Positions 9,266-17,868 of a stretch of DNA of 64,000 nucleotides are shown here, one piece after another; position 1 is the stretch's first letter, and the number at the start of each line of letters is the position of its first letter. Both the position numbers and the translations under genes were made by a program. The notes below the pieces were generated by a model. The model was given only the letters and a program-made list of their open reading frames with translations. It was not told where the DNA came from and did no database searches. This DNA comes from Paraburkholderia sabiae (lineage in GTDB: Bacteria > Pseudomonadota > Gammaproteobacteria > Burkholderiales > Burkholderiaceae): contig NZ_CP125295.1 of the NCBI RefSeq assembly GCF_030412785.1, positions 3,410,001-3,474,000 of the forward strand, read 5' to 3'.

Positions 9266-10294
9266 TCAAGCGCTGCGCTTCTCCATGAAGCCGTCGAAGA
9301 ACGCACGCGCATTCGCTTCGAGACTCTCCAGGTGATAGCCGCCTTCCTGCACGATCACGGAAGGCAGACGCAACGCACCGATCGCTTCGCCGAGCCGTCC
9401 GAAACCTTGCGTCGTCACCGCGACCTGCGATTGCGGATCGTCCTTGTAAATATCGAAGCCCAGCGCGAGCACGAGCGCATCGGGTTCGAAACGCTTCAGC
9501 ACGCGCAACGCATCGTCGAGCTTGTCGAAGAAAACGGCTTCCGACGAACCGTGCGGCATCGGCAGATTCACGTTGAAGCCATCGCCCGCACCCGCGCCGC
9601 GCTCTTCTTCATAACCCGCGACGACGGGATAGAAGTTCGTCGGATCGCCGTGTATGGAGATGTACAACACGTCGTCGCGTCCGTAGAAAATCTCCTGCAC
9701 GCCCTGGCCATGGTGCATGTCGGTATCGAGAATCGCGACGCGTTTGAAGCGGCTGCGCAACGATTGCGCCGCAATCGCCGCGTTGTTCAGATAGCAGAAG
9801 CCGCCCGCCGCATCGGCACGCGCGTGATGGCCGGGCGGCCTGCACAGCGCGTACGTTTCGCGCGCGCCGTCATTCACGGCAGCAGCCGCCGCCAGCGCGC
9901 TCTGCGCCGACCAGTAAGCGGAGCGCCAGGTATTCGCGCCGACGGGACAACTGCCGTCGGCGAGATAGCGCGCCGCCTTCGCGAGCACGCCGCGCAACGG
10001 ATTCGGATCGCGCACGAAGATGTTCGACATCACTTCGTCGCCCCAGTCATCGGGCATCTGCTTCCACTCGCGATGCCCTTCTTCGAGAAAGCGCAGATAG
10101 TTCATGTCGTGCACGGCAGCGATGGCGGCCGTGCCGTGATCGGCGGGTTCGACGACATCGAAGTCCAGCGACTTCGCCGCCGCGACGAGCCGCGCGGCGC
10201 GCTCGGGCACTTCCTGCGGCGCGCGCATCTGTCCGCGCGACATGTACGTGCGCGGATGATGCAGCAACTGTTCGGGATGAAAAAAGGTCTTCAT
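9266..10294 (-). CDS. HDAC-superfamily amidohydrolase (acetylpolyamine amidohydrolase-like)
   Basis: This 342-residue protein has the class II histone-deacetylase fold. Catalytic motifs are RPPGHHARADAAGGFCYLNN (tandem His general bases), AILDTDMHHGQG (zinc-ligand Asp and His), FDIYKDDP (second zinc-ligand Asp) and the final VIVQEGGYH. Bacterial members remove acetyl groups from polyamines or other amides. The ATG at 10294 (MKTFFHPEQL) is chosen because it has an AGGAAT site and starts exactly at the family N-terminus, although the frame is open to 10468. It is the third gene of an operon with the carbamoylase 17 bp upstream and the MFS transporter, so its substrate is probably an N-acyl compound imported by that carrier. 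Confidence 0.88.
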   Translation of the reverse strand: MKTFFHPEQLLHHPRTYMSRGQMRAPQEVPERAARLVAAAKSLDFDVVEPADHGTAAIAAVHDMNYLRFLEEGHREWKQMPDDWGDEVMSNIFVRDPNPLRGVLAKAARYLADGSCPVGANTWRSAYWSAQSALAAAAAVNDGARETYALCRPPGHHARADAAGGFCYLNNAAIAAQSLRSRFKRVAILDTDMHHGQGVQEIFYGRDDVLYISIHGDPTNFYPVVAGYEEERGAGAGDGFNVNLPMPHGSSEAVFFDKLDDALRVLKRFEPDALVLALGFDIYKDDPQSQVAVTTQGFGRLGEAIGALRLPSVIVQEGGYHLESLEANARAFFDGFMEKRSA

Positions 10295-10311
10295 TTGCAG
10301 GGCTATTCCTC

Positions 10312-11568
10312 TTATTGCACTTGAACCGTCGACGCGACACCCGCGCGCGCAACCACGGCATTGAGCAGCACGTTCGCGCCGCGCGTCACGTCGTCGGGCA
10401 ATGCGTCTTCGGCTTCGTTGTGCGACAGACCGTCGACGCACGGAATGAACACCATCGCCGTCGGGCAATAGCGCGCCAGGTGAATCGCATCGTGACCTGC
10501 GCCGCTGACGATGCGCTCGTTCGAATAGCCGAGCCCTTCGACGGCCTGCGCGACGAGCGCGACACAGTCCGTATCGAACGGCGTTGCGGGACTGCGCCAG
10601 TACGTTTCGACGTCGATCATCACGCCGCGTGCCTGTGCAATGCGCGCAAACGCATCGCGCAGATCGCGTTCCATTGCGTCGACTTCGCGGTCTTCGTGAT
10701 GACGCAAGTCGACGGTGAACTTCACTTCGCCTGCAATCGTGTTGCGCGACGCGTTCGTGATGCCGATCTGTCCGATCGTCACGAGTCCGCGCGGCGCATA
10801 TCGTCCGACGATCGTCTCCAGTTCCGCCGCCATCTGCGCGCTCGCGAAATACGCGTCCTTGCGATACGGCATCGGCGTCGTGCCGGCGTGCGCGGCCATG
10901 CCCGTCACCTTGACGTCGAGCCAGCGGATCGCCTGGCCGCCCGTCACGACGCCGATCGTCGTGCCGTTCGCTTCGAGCACGGGGCCTTGCTCGATATGCG
11001 CTTCGAAATACGCATCCACACGTTGCGCATTGACGGCGCGCGCGCCGCGATAGCCGCTTTGCGCGAGCGCATCGGCGAGCGTGATGGCGTCGGCGTCTTT
11101 CTTGGCGAGCGCGTCGTCGAGCGACGTGATGCCCGTGAACACCGCCGAGCCGAGCATCGCGGGCGTGAAGCGCGCGCCTTCTTCATTGGTCCACGAGACG
11201 ATTTCGATCGGCTTGTCCGTCTCGATGTTCGCATCGTTCAGCGCGCGCACCAGTTCGAGCGCGGCGAGCACGCCGTACACGCCGTCGAAACGGCCGCCTT
11301 CGGGCTGCGTGTCGAGATGGCTGCCGATCAGCACGGGCGCGGCGTCCTTCTGCACGCCTTCGCGACGCGCGAACAGATTGCCGATCTCATCGACGCTCAC
11401 CGTCATGCCCGCATCGCGGCACCACGTCGCGAACAGATCGCGGCCGCGCACGTCTTCATCCGTCAACGCGAGACGGCGCACGCCGCCTTTAGGCGTCGCG
11501 CCGATCTTCGCCATGTCCATCAGGCTTTGCCACAGGCGCGCGCCATCGATTTGCAACAGGTCTTTCAT
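10312..11568 (-). CDS. M20-family Zn-dependent N-carbamoyl-amino-acid / allantoate-type amidohydrolase
   Basis: This 418-residue enzyme belongs to the hydantoinase/carbamoylase (HyuC/AmaB/AllC) family. The metal-binding motifs are VLIGSHLDTQPEGGRFDG (His and Asp ligands) and WTNEEGARFTPAMLGSAVFTG (Glu pair). The lid-domain segment GQIGITNASRNTIAGEVKFTVDLRH and the terminal SGAGHDAIHLARYCPTAMVFIPC complete the family pattern. The reaction is hydrolysis of an N-carbamoyl or ureido group to amine, CO2 and ammonia. The ATG at 11568 follows GGAAG and is preferred to two in-frame ATGs upstream. It is the middle gene of the MFS-carbamoylase-HDAC-like operon. Confidence 0.9.
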   Translation of the reverse strand: MKDLLQIDGARLWQSLMDMAKIGATPKGGVRRLALTDEDVRGRDLFATWCRDAGMTVSVDEIGNLFARREGVQKDAAPVLIGSHLDTQPEGGRFDGVYGVLAALELVRALNDANIETDKPIEIVSWTNEEGARFTPAMLGSAVFTGITSLDDALAKKDADAITLADALAQSGYRGARAVNAQRVDAYFEAHIEQGPVLEANGTTIGVVTGGQAIRWLDVKVTGMAAHAGTTPMPYRKDAYFASAQMAAELETIVGRYAPRGLVTIGQIGITNASRNTIAGEVKFTVDLRHHEDREVDAMERDLRDAFARIAQARGVMIDVETYWRSPATPFDTDCVALVAQAVEGLGYSNERIVSGAGHDAIHLARYCPTAMVFIPCVDGLSHNEAEDALPDDVTRGANVLLNAVVARAGVASTVQVQ

Positions 11569-11601
11569 GGGTCTTCCGATGTTCATCAACTCAGATTCGA
11601 T

Positions 11602-12909
11602 TCAATGCGCGCCGACGACTTCCGTCTGCTCCGCATGCGCCGCGCGACGCGCGTCGAGCGCGACGATGCACAGCAATGAGATGCCCGCGAGGCACGTGTA
11701 GAACACGGCGAGCGGCCACCATTGGCCCGTATAGCGATGCGCGAGCCACGTGCCCACGAGCGGCGTCAGGCCGCCCGCCACCGCGCCACACACCTGATAC
11801 GCGAGCGAGATGCCTGAGTAGCGCACGTGCGTCGGAAAGATGCCGCTGACGAAGCCAGCGATCACCGAATAGAAGCTCGCCATGCAGACCACGGCGATCG
11901 CGATGCCGATCACCATCGGCACGGCCGAGCCGCTTTGCACGAGCACGAACATCGGATACGGCGAGATCATCGCGAGCAGCGCGGCGATCTTCAGGAAGCG
12001 CGCGCCGCCGATGCGTTCGGCCAGCCACGCAGCAAGCGGCTGCGCGATGAACTGGATGATCGCCACCGCAAAGAGGCAGTCGAGAATCAGCGAGCGCGTC
12101 ACGCCCACGTATTGCGTCGTGTACGCGATCATGAACGTGTTCGTGAAGTACACACCCGCAATGCCGATCGTGTTCGCGCCGATGCACAGCAGCACGAGGC
12201 CCCACGCCGAGCGGAACACTTCGGCGATCGGCAGCTTCGACGTGCGGTTCGCTTCTTTCATACGCGCGAATTCCGGCGATTCGTTCACGCCGAGACGGAT
12301 CACGATGCCGACAATCAGCAGCACGGCGCTCGCGAGAAACGGCAGACGCCAGCCCCACGACATGAAGTCCGCCTTGTCCATCGACGTGACCGCGCGAAAC
12401 GCGATCAGCGACAGAATCAGTCCCGCCGGGCTGCCGAGCTGCGCGAACGACGCGAAGAACGTGCGGCGGCCCTTCGGCGCGTGCTCGCCTGCCATCAACA
12501 CTGCGCCGCCCCACTCGCCGCCCACGGCAATGCCTTGCACCACGCGCAGCAGCACGAGCAGCACGGGCGCGAGCGCGCCCACTTTCGAATAGTCGGGCAA
12601 CAGGCCGACGCATACAGTCGCGACGCCCATCATCATCAGCGTCGTCATCAGCGCCTTCTTGCGGCCGATACGGTCGCCGAGATGGCCGAACACGATGCCG
12701 CCCAATGGCCGCGCGAAAAAGCCCACGGCAAAGGTCGCGAACGACGCCATCGTGCTGATGAAGCGGTCGCTCGACGGAAAGTACAGCTCGCCGAATACGA
12801 GCGCTGCCGCCGTCGCGTAGATGTAGAAGTCGTACCACTCGATCATCGTGCCGATGAACGCGGCCGTCGCGGCGCGTCCCGGCTGACGGGTACTGATGGC
12901 TTGGGTCAT
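11602..12909 (-). CDS. MFS transporter, metabolite:H+ symporter (MHS) family
   Basis: This 435-residue protein has 12 predicted helices. The family start is FIGTMIEWYDFYIYATAAALVF, the MFS loop motif is GHLGDRIGRKKALM, and the MHS signature is VVQGIAVGGEWGGAVLM. Relatives are the shikimate, proline/betaine and alpha-ketoglutarate symporters. The ATG at 12909 follows CAGGAG. The frame is open further but the extension has no helix or motif. It is the first gene of a three-gene operon that diverges from a LysR regulator, so it likely imports the operon's substrate. Confidence 0.92.
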   Translation of the reverse strand: MTQAISTRQPGRAATAAFIGTMIEWYDFYIYATAAALVFGELYFPSSDRFISTMASFATFAVGFFARPLGGIVFGHLGDRIGRKKALMTTLMMMGVATVCVGLLPDYSKVGALAPVLLVLLRVVQGIAVGGEWGGAVLMAGEHAPKGRRTFFASFAQLGSPAGLILSLIAFRAVTSMDKADFMSWGWRLPFLASAVLLIVGIVIRLGVNESPEFARMKEANRTSKLPIAEVFRSAWGLVLLCIGANTIGIAGVYFTNTFMIAYTTQYVGVTRSLILDCLFAVAIIQFIAQPLAAWLAERIGGARFLKIAALLAMISPYPMFVLVQSGSAVPMVIGIAIAVVCMASFYSVIAGFVSGIFPTHVRYSGISLAYQVCGAVAGGLTPLVGTWLAHRYTGQWWPLAVFYTCLAGISLLCIVALDARRAAHAEQTEVVGAH

Positions 12910-13084
12910 GCTGGCTCCTGATACACGTATGACGTGGGTTGAACCCGTGGCCTCGCGCGCGGTGTTGGGATCGGTGTGCCGTTCGTGGCTTGTGGCCGGA
13001 ACGGTCGCGCGCAACGGCTGACGGAATGCGTCATTTATCGGCGGCCAGAAAACATTAGTCAAATTTCGAGTTATTATTCGCCGC

Positions 13085-13099
13085 ATAAATTCAACTTAT
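13085..13099. promoter_or_regulatory. Candidate LysR-type operator (T-N11-A palindrome)
   Basis: ATAAATTCAACTTAT has ATAA/TTAT arms and fits the T-N11-A pattern of LysR-family sites. It lies 13 bases before the LysR gene start and inside the 202-bp divergent region shared with the MFS operon, in an AT-rich patch of an otherwise GC-rich stretch. This is a position and pattern call only. Confidence 0.35.
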
Positions 13100-13111
13100 A
13101 GTTTCACCCGC

Positions 13112-14068
13112 ATGCGCCCCGACATCGCCCGATTTCTGAACGACCGGCTCGACTGGAACCTGCTGCGCACGTACCTCGTGATCATGCAGGAGCGCAGTCT
13201 GAGCCGTGCCGCCGCGCGTCTGCACGTGACGCAGCCCGCCGTCAGCCAGGCGTTGAGGCGGCTGGAAGAAACGCTGGAGCGCAAGCTGATCGAGCGGCGC
13301 GGTCCGTATTTCGCGCCGACGCAGGCGGGCGAAGAGGTGTATCGCATTGCGAGCGACATCTACGGGAATATCTCGCGGCTCGAAACCGAGATCGACGACC
13401 GCACGGAGGACATCAGCGGCTCGATACGTCTGCTGACCATCAGCCGGATCGAATCGCCCGTGTACGACGAGTTCCTCGCGGACTTTCATCGCGCGTATCC
13501 GCGCATCGACTTGCAGATCGAAGTGATGCGTTCGTCGGACATCATCTCGTCGCTGCTGCAGAAGACGGCGACCGCGGGCCTCGGCCTGTGCCGCACGCCG
13601 CACGACAAGCTGGAAATGCGCTGCTTTCTAAGGCAGCGCTACGCGATTTTCTGCGGGCGTCATCACCGGCTGTACGGCAAGTCGCCGCTGACGATGGAAG
13701 ACCTGCTCGCGGAAAACTTCGTGTCGTTCACGAGCGACCAGATCGGCGACAGTCTTTCGCCGCTCACCGTGTTTCGCGACCAGAAGGGCTTCACGGGGCG
13801 CATCGTCGCGTCGTCGCCGAGTCTCGACGAAGTGCGCCGGTTGATCTTCGCGGGCTTCGGCATCGGCTGTCTGCCGGAACACATCGTGCGCGACGACATC
13901 GCGCAGCAGCGCCTGTGGCGGCTGCCGCCCGAAGAAGGTCTCGTCGATGTCGACGTGCATCTGCTGTGGCATCGCGAACGCAAGATGAATGCGGCCGATC
14001 ACGCGTTCCTCGACAGCATGGAGCGCTGCATGCGCCGCCACGCGCTCGCAGAGCGGCTGGGCAAATAA
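13112..14068 (+). CDS. LysR-family regulator of the divergent MFS-carbamoylase-HDAC-like operon
   Basis: This 318-residue protein has an N-terminal winged helix-turn-helix (about residues 12-70; LLRTYLVIMQERSLSRAAAR, then VTQPAVSQALRRLEETL) and a two-lobed effector-binding domain (about 95-300). The gene is divergent from the MFS transporter with a 202-bp shared intergenic region, the usual arrangement in which a LysR protein activates its neighbour in response to the pathway substrate. The effector is unknown. No strong terminator follows, and the riboswitch leader of the next operon starts about 190 bp downstream. Confidence 0.9.
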   Translation: MRPDIARFLNDRLDWNLLRTYLVIMQERSLSRAAARLHVTQPAVSQALRRLEETLERKLIERRGPYFAPTQAGEEVYRIASDIYGNISRLETEIDDRTEDISGSIRLLTISRIESPVYDEFLADFHRAYPRIDLQIEVMRSSDIISSLLQKTATAGLGLCRTPHDKLEMRCFLRQRYAIFCGRHHRLYGKSPLTMEDLLAENFVSFTSDQIGDSLSPLTVFRDQKGFTGRIVASSPSLDEVRRLIFAGFGIGCLPEHIVRDDIAQQRLWRLPPEEGLVDVDVHLLWHRERKMNAADHAFLDSMERCMRRHALAERLGK

Positions 14069-14255
14069 CGCCGTCTCGAAGCACCCGACTGGTGCGCACA
14101 CGCGCACGCATATCGCCGTCGCGCTTCAACGTTGTGCATCAATGACGCGCCAAACACGTCGAATCGACGTCGCGCCGGCAATGGCATGCTTATCGCTTAG
14201 TGAGGAGCAGGAGCCGGTGCAGCATCCGGTTTAGCAGTCACAATCTGGCAAATGG

Positions 14256-14370
14256 ACGACTAGGGTTCCGGTCCGCATCGAATCGACAAAAGCATTCGGT
14301 GCGCGACGCTGGTCCGAGAGTTGTCGACCTCGAACGAGGTTACACGGCGGGATAAAAGCCCGGGAGAGAA
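14256..14370 (+). promoter_or_regulatory. Guanidine-I (ykkC class) riboswitch
   Basis: The leader contains the hallmark segments of the guanidine-I aptamer in the right order. CTAGGGTTCCG lies at 14260-14270, CTGGTCCGAGAG at 14309-14320, and ACACGGCGGGATAAAAGCCCGGGAGA at 14342-14367, here cited by its conserved blocks ACACGG and GCCCGGGAGA. Variable stems lie between them. The aptamer binds free guanidinium and switches on guanidine-handling genes. It sits 56 bases before the first gene of an ABC transporter and carboxylase operon whose members are the known guanidine-degradation set, which supports the call independently. No downstream U-rich terminator is visible, so control may be at translation (see the GAGG/CCTC pairing around the start site). 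Confidence 0.93.
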
Positions 14371-14425
14371 CGCGATGCGTCGCGCCGCTCCTGCCGTCGA
14401 TAACCGTCCCCGCGAGGTCAACCTC

Positions 14426-15493
14426 ATGCGCAAGCTCCGCTTTTTCGCCGCAGCCGCCGTCGCTCTCTCCCTCTGCATTTCCACGCCTTCATTCGCTCAA
14501 GCACGCAAGGACTTCAAGGTCTGCTGGACCATCTACGCCGGCTGGATGCCGTGGGGCTATGCGAAGACCCAGGGCATCATGTCGAAGTGGGCGAAAAAGT
14601 ACGGCATCAACGTCGATGTCGTGCAACTGAACGACTACATCGAATCGATCAACCAGTACACGGCCGGCAAGTTCGATGGCTGCGCGATGACCAACATGGA
14701 CGCGCTCACCATTCCGGCAACGGGCGGCGTGGACAGCACCGCGCTGATCGTCAGCGACTATTCGAACGGCAACGACGGCGTGCTGATCAAAGGCAGCGGC
14801 AAGAAGGTCGCCGACCTGAAAGGCCAGCCCGTCAATCTCGTCGAACTCTCCGTCTCGCACTACCTGCTCGCACGCGCGCTCGAATCGGCAGGCATGAGCG
14901 AGCGCGACATCAAGACCGTCAATACGTCCGATGCCGATATCTCCGGCGCGTTCGCCACGCCGACCGTGCATAACGCCGTCACGTGGAATCCGATGCTCGC
15001 CGATCTGAAGGCGAAGCCGAACGTCACCGAAGTGTTCGATTCGAGCCGCATTCCCGGCGAGATCATGGACATGATGGTCGTCAACACGAAGACGCTGCAC
15101 GACAACCCCGCGCTCGGCAAGGCGCTGACGGGCGCGTGGTTCGAGATCATGCAACTGATGCACGGCACGTCGCCGGAAACGCAAGCGGCCTTGACCTCGA
15201 TGGCGAAAGCATCGGGCACCGACCTCGCCGGCTTCAGATCGCAACTGTCGACCACCGCCCTCTTCTACACGCCGCAACAGGCGCTCGACTTCGCCACCAG
15301 CCCGAACATGCCGAAGATCATGACGCGCGTCGCGCAGTTCTCGTTCGATCACGGTCTGCTCGGCAAAGGCGCGCCGAACGCGGGTGCCGTCGGCATGGCG
15401 TTCGACAACGACGTGACCGTCGGCAACAAGGGCAACCTGAAGCTGCGTTTCGACCCGACGTATGTGCGCCTCGCCGCGCAAGGCAAGCTTTGA
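14426..15493 (+). CDS. ABC transporter periplasmic binding protein (guanidine/urea-carboxylase-associated, TauA/SsuA type)
   Basis: This 355-residue NMT1/TauA-like solute-binding protein has a signal peptide (MRKLRFFAAAAVALSLCIS, predicted cleavage after SFAQA). The mature part begins with FKVCWTIYAGWMPWGYAK, the sequence type found in carriers next to urea/guanidine carboxylases. The ATG at 14426 is chosen because the signal peptide starts there and GAGGT lies seven bases upstream. Frames open earlier run through the riboswitch and cannot be real. It is the first gene behind the guanidine-I aptamer, so the ligand is probably guanidinium or a close guanidino compound. Confidence 0.9.
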   Translation: MRKLRFFAAAAVALSLCISTPSFAQARKDFKVCWTIYAGWMPWGYAKTQGIMSKWAKKYGINVDVVQLNDYIESINQYTAGKFDGCAMTNMDALTIPATGGVDSTALIVSDYSNGNDGVLIKGSGKKVADLKGQPVNLVELSVSHYLLARALESAGMSERDIKTVNTSDADISGAFATPTVHNAVTWNPMLADLKAKPNVTEVFDSSRIPGEIMDMMVVNTKTLHDNPALGKALTGAWFEIMQLMHGTSPETQAALTSMAKASGTDLAGFRSQLSTTALFYTPQQALDFATSPNMPKIMTRVAQFSFDHGLLGKGAPNAGAVGMAFDNDVTVGNKGNLKLRFDPTYVRLAAQGKL

Positions 15494-15523
15494 ACGCCGC
15501 GTCATTCTGAGCAGGAGAGGCCC

Positions 15524-16339
15524 ATGCGGCTCATCAACCGACATCCTGGCCGCACCGGCAGTCTGATGCTGTTGCTGCTGCCCTTCATCGTGCTGGTCGC
15601 GGTGTATTTCACCGGCTCGTCGCTGCGGCTGCAGGCGAATCCCGACGACAAGCTGCTGCCGGGCGCCACACAGATGAAGGACGCGCTGCACGAATACGCG
15701 TTCACCGAAGACAAGCGCACGGGCGACTACACGATGTGGGACGACACGGTATCGAGCATGAAGCGGCTCGGCATCGGACTCGTCGCGAGCGCGGCGATTG
15801 CGCTCGTGTTCGGCATCGTCACGGGCAGCATTCCGCTCGCGGGCGCGACGCTGTCGCCGTTCATCACCGTGATATCGATGATTCCGCCGCTTGCCGTGCT
15901 GCCGATTCTCTTCATCGTGTTCGGTCTCGATGAGTTATCGAAAGTCGTGCTGATCGTGATCGGCATTACGCCGATGATGATCCGCGACTTGCAGCAGCGC
16001 ACGCGCGAGATTCCCGAAGAACTGTGGATCAAGGCGCAAACGCTCGGCGCGTCGAGCTGGACGCTGATCGTGCGCGTGATCGTGCCGCAACTGCTACCGC
16101 GTCTGCTGATCGCGCTGCGGCTCGCGCTGACGTCCGCGTGGCTCTTTCTGATCGCGGCGGAAGCGATCGCATCGACGGACGGCCTCGGCTATCGCATCTT
16201 TCTCGTGCGCCGCTATCTCGCGATGGACGTGATCCTGCCGTACGTCGCGTGGATCACGCTGCTCGCATGGCTGATCGACGAAGCGCTGCGCCGTCTCACG
16301 CAATGGGCGTTCCCCTGGTACAACGGGGGCCGCGCATGA
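15524..16339 (+). CDS. ABC transporter permease of the guanidine operon
   Basis: This 271-residue permease of the SsuC/TauC type has about six membrane helices. It carries the BPD-transport EAA loop near ELWIKAQTLGASSWTLIVRVIVPQ (the EAA-like ...A..LGAS...... pattern). The start follows GGAGAGG seven bases upstream. The stop overlaps the ATPase start (ATGA). With the binding protein and ATPase it forms a complete importer. An unusually long first periplasmic loop of about 50 residues follows helix 1, as in urea-carboxylase-linked permeases. Confidence 0.9.
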   Translation: MRLINRHPGRTGSLMLLLLPFIVLVAVYFTGSSLRLQANPDDKLLPGATQMKDALHEYAFTEDKRTGDYTMWDDTVSSMKRLGIGLVASAAIALVFGIVTGSIPLAGATLSPFITVISMIPPLAVLPILFIVFGLDELSKVVLIVIGITPMMIRDLQQRTREIPEELWIKAQTLGASSWTLIVRVIVPQLLPRLLIALRLALTSAWLFLIAAEAIASTDGLGYRIFLVRRYLAMDVILPYVAWITLLAWLIDEALRRLTQWAFPWYNGGRA

Positions 16340-17109
16340 TCGAGATCCGCAATCTGTGGAAGCAGTACGACGATCAGGTCGTGCTGGAGCGGCTCAATCT
16401 GCGCATCGCGGAAGGCGAGTTCTGCTCGATGGTCGGCGCGTCGGGCTGCGGCAAGTCGACGTTCCTGCGGCTGCTGCTCGGCCAGGAACGTCCGACGCGC
16501 GGCGAGATCCTGCTCGACGGCGAACCGCTGCCGCCGGAGCCGGACCCGCATCGCGGCGTCGTGTTTCAGCGCTACTCGGTGTTTCCGCATCTGACCGTGT
16601 TGCGCAACGTGATGCTCGGACTGGAGTTGCCGCATGCGCGCTTCACGGGCCGCCTGTTCGGCGCGCGCCGCCGTCTCGCACGCGATGAAGCCGTTGCGAT
16701 GCTCACACGCGTCGGCCTCGCCGATTCGCTCGACAAATATCCGCATCAGCTGTCGGGCGGCATGCAGCAACGTCTCGCGCTCGCTCAGGCGCTCGTGATG
16801 AAGCCGCGCGTGCTGCTGCTCGACGAACCGTTCGGCGCGCTCGATCCCGGCATCCGCCGCGACATGCACGAACTGCTGACGGGCCTCTGGCGCGAAGCGA
16901 AGCTGACCGTCTTCATGGTCACGCACGATCTGAAAGAAGGCTTCACGCTCGGCAGCCGCGTGCTCGTCTTCGACAAGGTGCGCATCGATCCGCAAGCGCC
17001 GCAGGCGTACGGCGCGCGCATTACCTACGACATTCCGCTCGAACGCAACGGCGTGCGCGAGCCGCAGGCGACGACGGCGATTCCGCCGCTGCTCGCCGTG
17101 CCCGCATGA
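16336..17109 (+). CDS. ABC transporter ATP-binding protein of the guanidine operon
   Basis: This 257-residue nucleotide-binding subunit has Walker A GASGCGKST (near residue 37), a Q-loop in VVFQRYSVFPHLTV, the signature LSGGMQQRLALAQAL, Walker B VLLLDEPFGALD and the switch His in MVTHDLKEGF. The ATG overlaps the permease stop by four bases, so the true start is 16336 even though the frame is open much further upstream. It energises guanidinium uptake together with the preceding two genes. Confidence 0.92.
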   Translation: MIEIRNLWKQYDDQVVLERLNLRIAEGEFCSMVGASGCGKSTFLRLLLGQERPTRGEILLDGEPLPPEPDPHRGVVFQRYSVFPHLTVLRNVMLGLELPHARFTGRLFGARRRLARDEAVAMLTRVGLADSLDKYPHQLSGGMQQRLALAQALVMKPRVLLLDEPFGALDPGIRRDMHELLTGLWREAKLTVFMVTHDLKEGFTLGSRVLVFDKVRIDPQAPQAYGARITYDIPLERNGVREPQATTAIPPLLAVPA

Positions 17110-17146
17110 CCTGCGCAACCGAAGCGAACGAAACAAGGACAAAGAC

Positions 17147-17854
17147 ATGAACGAAATATTGCTCGAAGAAACCGTGCCGGGCGGCGGCCATGCGTCGCTG
17201 ATCGTGAAGCGTGGACAGGTTTTGCGTATCACCGATCCGCGTGGCGGCGCGAACGTCGGCATGCTGCTTTTCAACGCCGCCGAGAAGAGCGAGCGCATGA
17301 ATCTGCCCGACACGCTCAAGTGCCAGCACACCGCAAAACTGACGCGCGGCCATTGCATTTATTCGGACATGGGCCGCGTGCTCGCCGCAGTCGTCGCGGA
17401 CACGTGCGGCTGGCACGACAGTCTCGCCGGCGCGTCGAACGCGGCGGAAGTGTTCGAGAAATATGGCCAGGGCCGCTATCAGGAGTTGCGCAACGCGTTC
17501 TATCGCAACGGCACCGACAACCTGCTCGTGGAACTCGGCAAGTGGGGACTCGGCGTCGCGGATCTGCTGATGACGCTGAACCTGTTCAGCCGCGTCGACG
17601 TGACGGATGCGGGCGCGATGCAATTCGTCGAGGGCAATTCGAAAGCGGGCAACTACATCGAGCTGTATGCGCCGATGAACACGCTCGTCGTGCTGACGGC
17701 GATCCAGCATCCGCTCGACCCAAACCCGGAATACGCGCCGAAGCCCGTGAAGCTCGCACTGCGCGCCGCCGATCCGCAGATCGCCGAAATCTGCCGTACG
17801 TCGTGCGATGAAAACACGCGCGGCTTCATCAACACCGAACGATTCTTTCTCTGA
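17147..17854 (+). CDS. DUF1989 protein, carboxyguanidine deiminase subunit (urea-carboxylase-associated protein)
   Basis: This 235-residue protein belongs to the urea carboxylase-associated family. It contains the core motif [17 protein letters not shown] near residue 83 and [18 protein letters not shown] at the start. In guanidine degraders, paired DUF1989 proteins (CgdA/CgdB) deiminate carboxyguanidine to allophanate and ammonia. This copy lacks the C-terminal Cys pair found in its neighbour (it has [12 protein letters not shown] at that place), so it may be the structural or complementary subunit. It lies 37 bp after the ABC ATPase and 14 bp before the second copy, clearly in one operon. 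Confidence 0.88.
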   Translation: MNEILLEETVPGGGHASLIVKRGQVLRITDPRGGANVGMLLFNAAEKSERMNLPDTLKCQHTAKLTRGHCIYSDMGRVLAAVVADTCGWHDSLAGASNAAEVFEKYGQGRYQELRNAFYRNGTDNLLVELGKWGLGVADLLMTLNLFSRVDVTDAGAMQFVEGNSKAGNYIELYAPMNTLVVLTAIQHPLDPNPEYAPKPVKLALRAADPQIAEICRTSCDENTRGFINTERFFL

Positions 17855-17868
17855 GCGACAGGCGCGCC

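Noticed and set aside
14321..14425. Extended N-terminus of the guanidine-binding protein starting at 14321
   Set aside because: That frame would translate through the conserved riboswitch 3' half; the signal peptide and ribosome site place the start at 14426.
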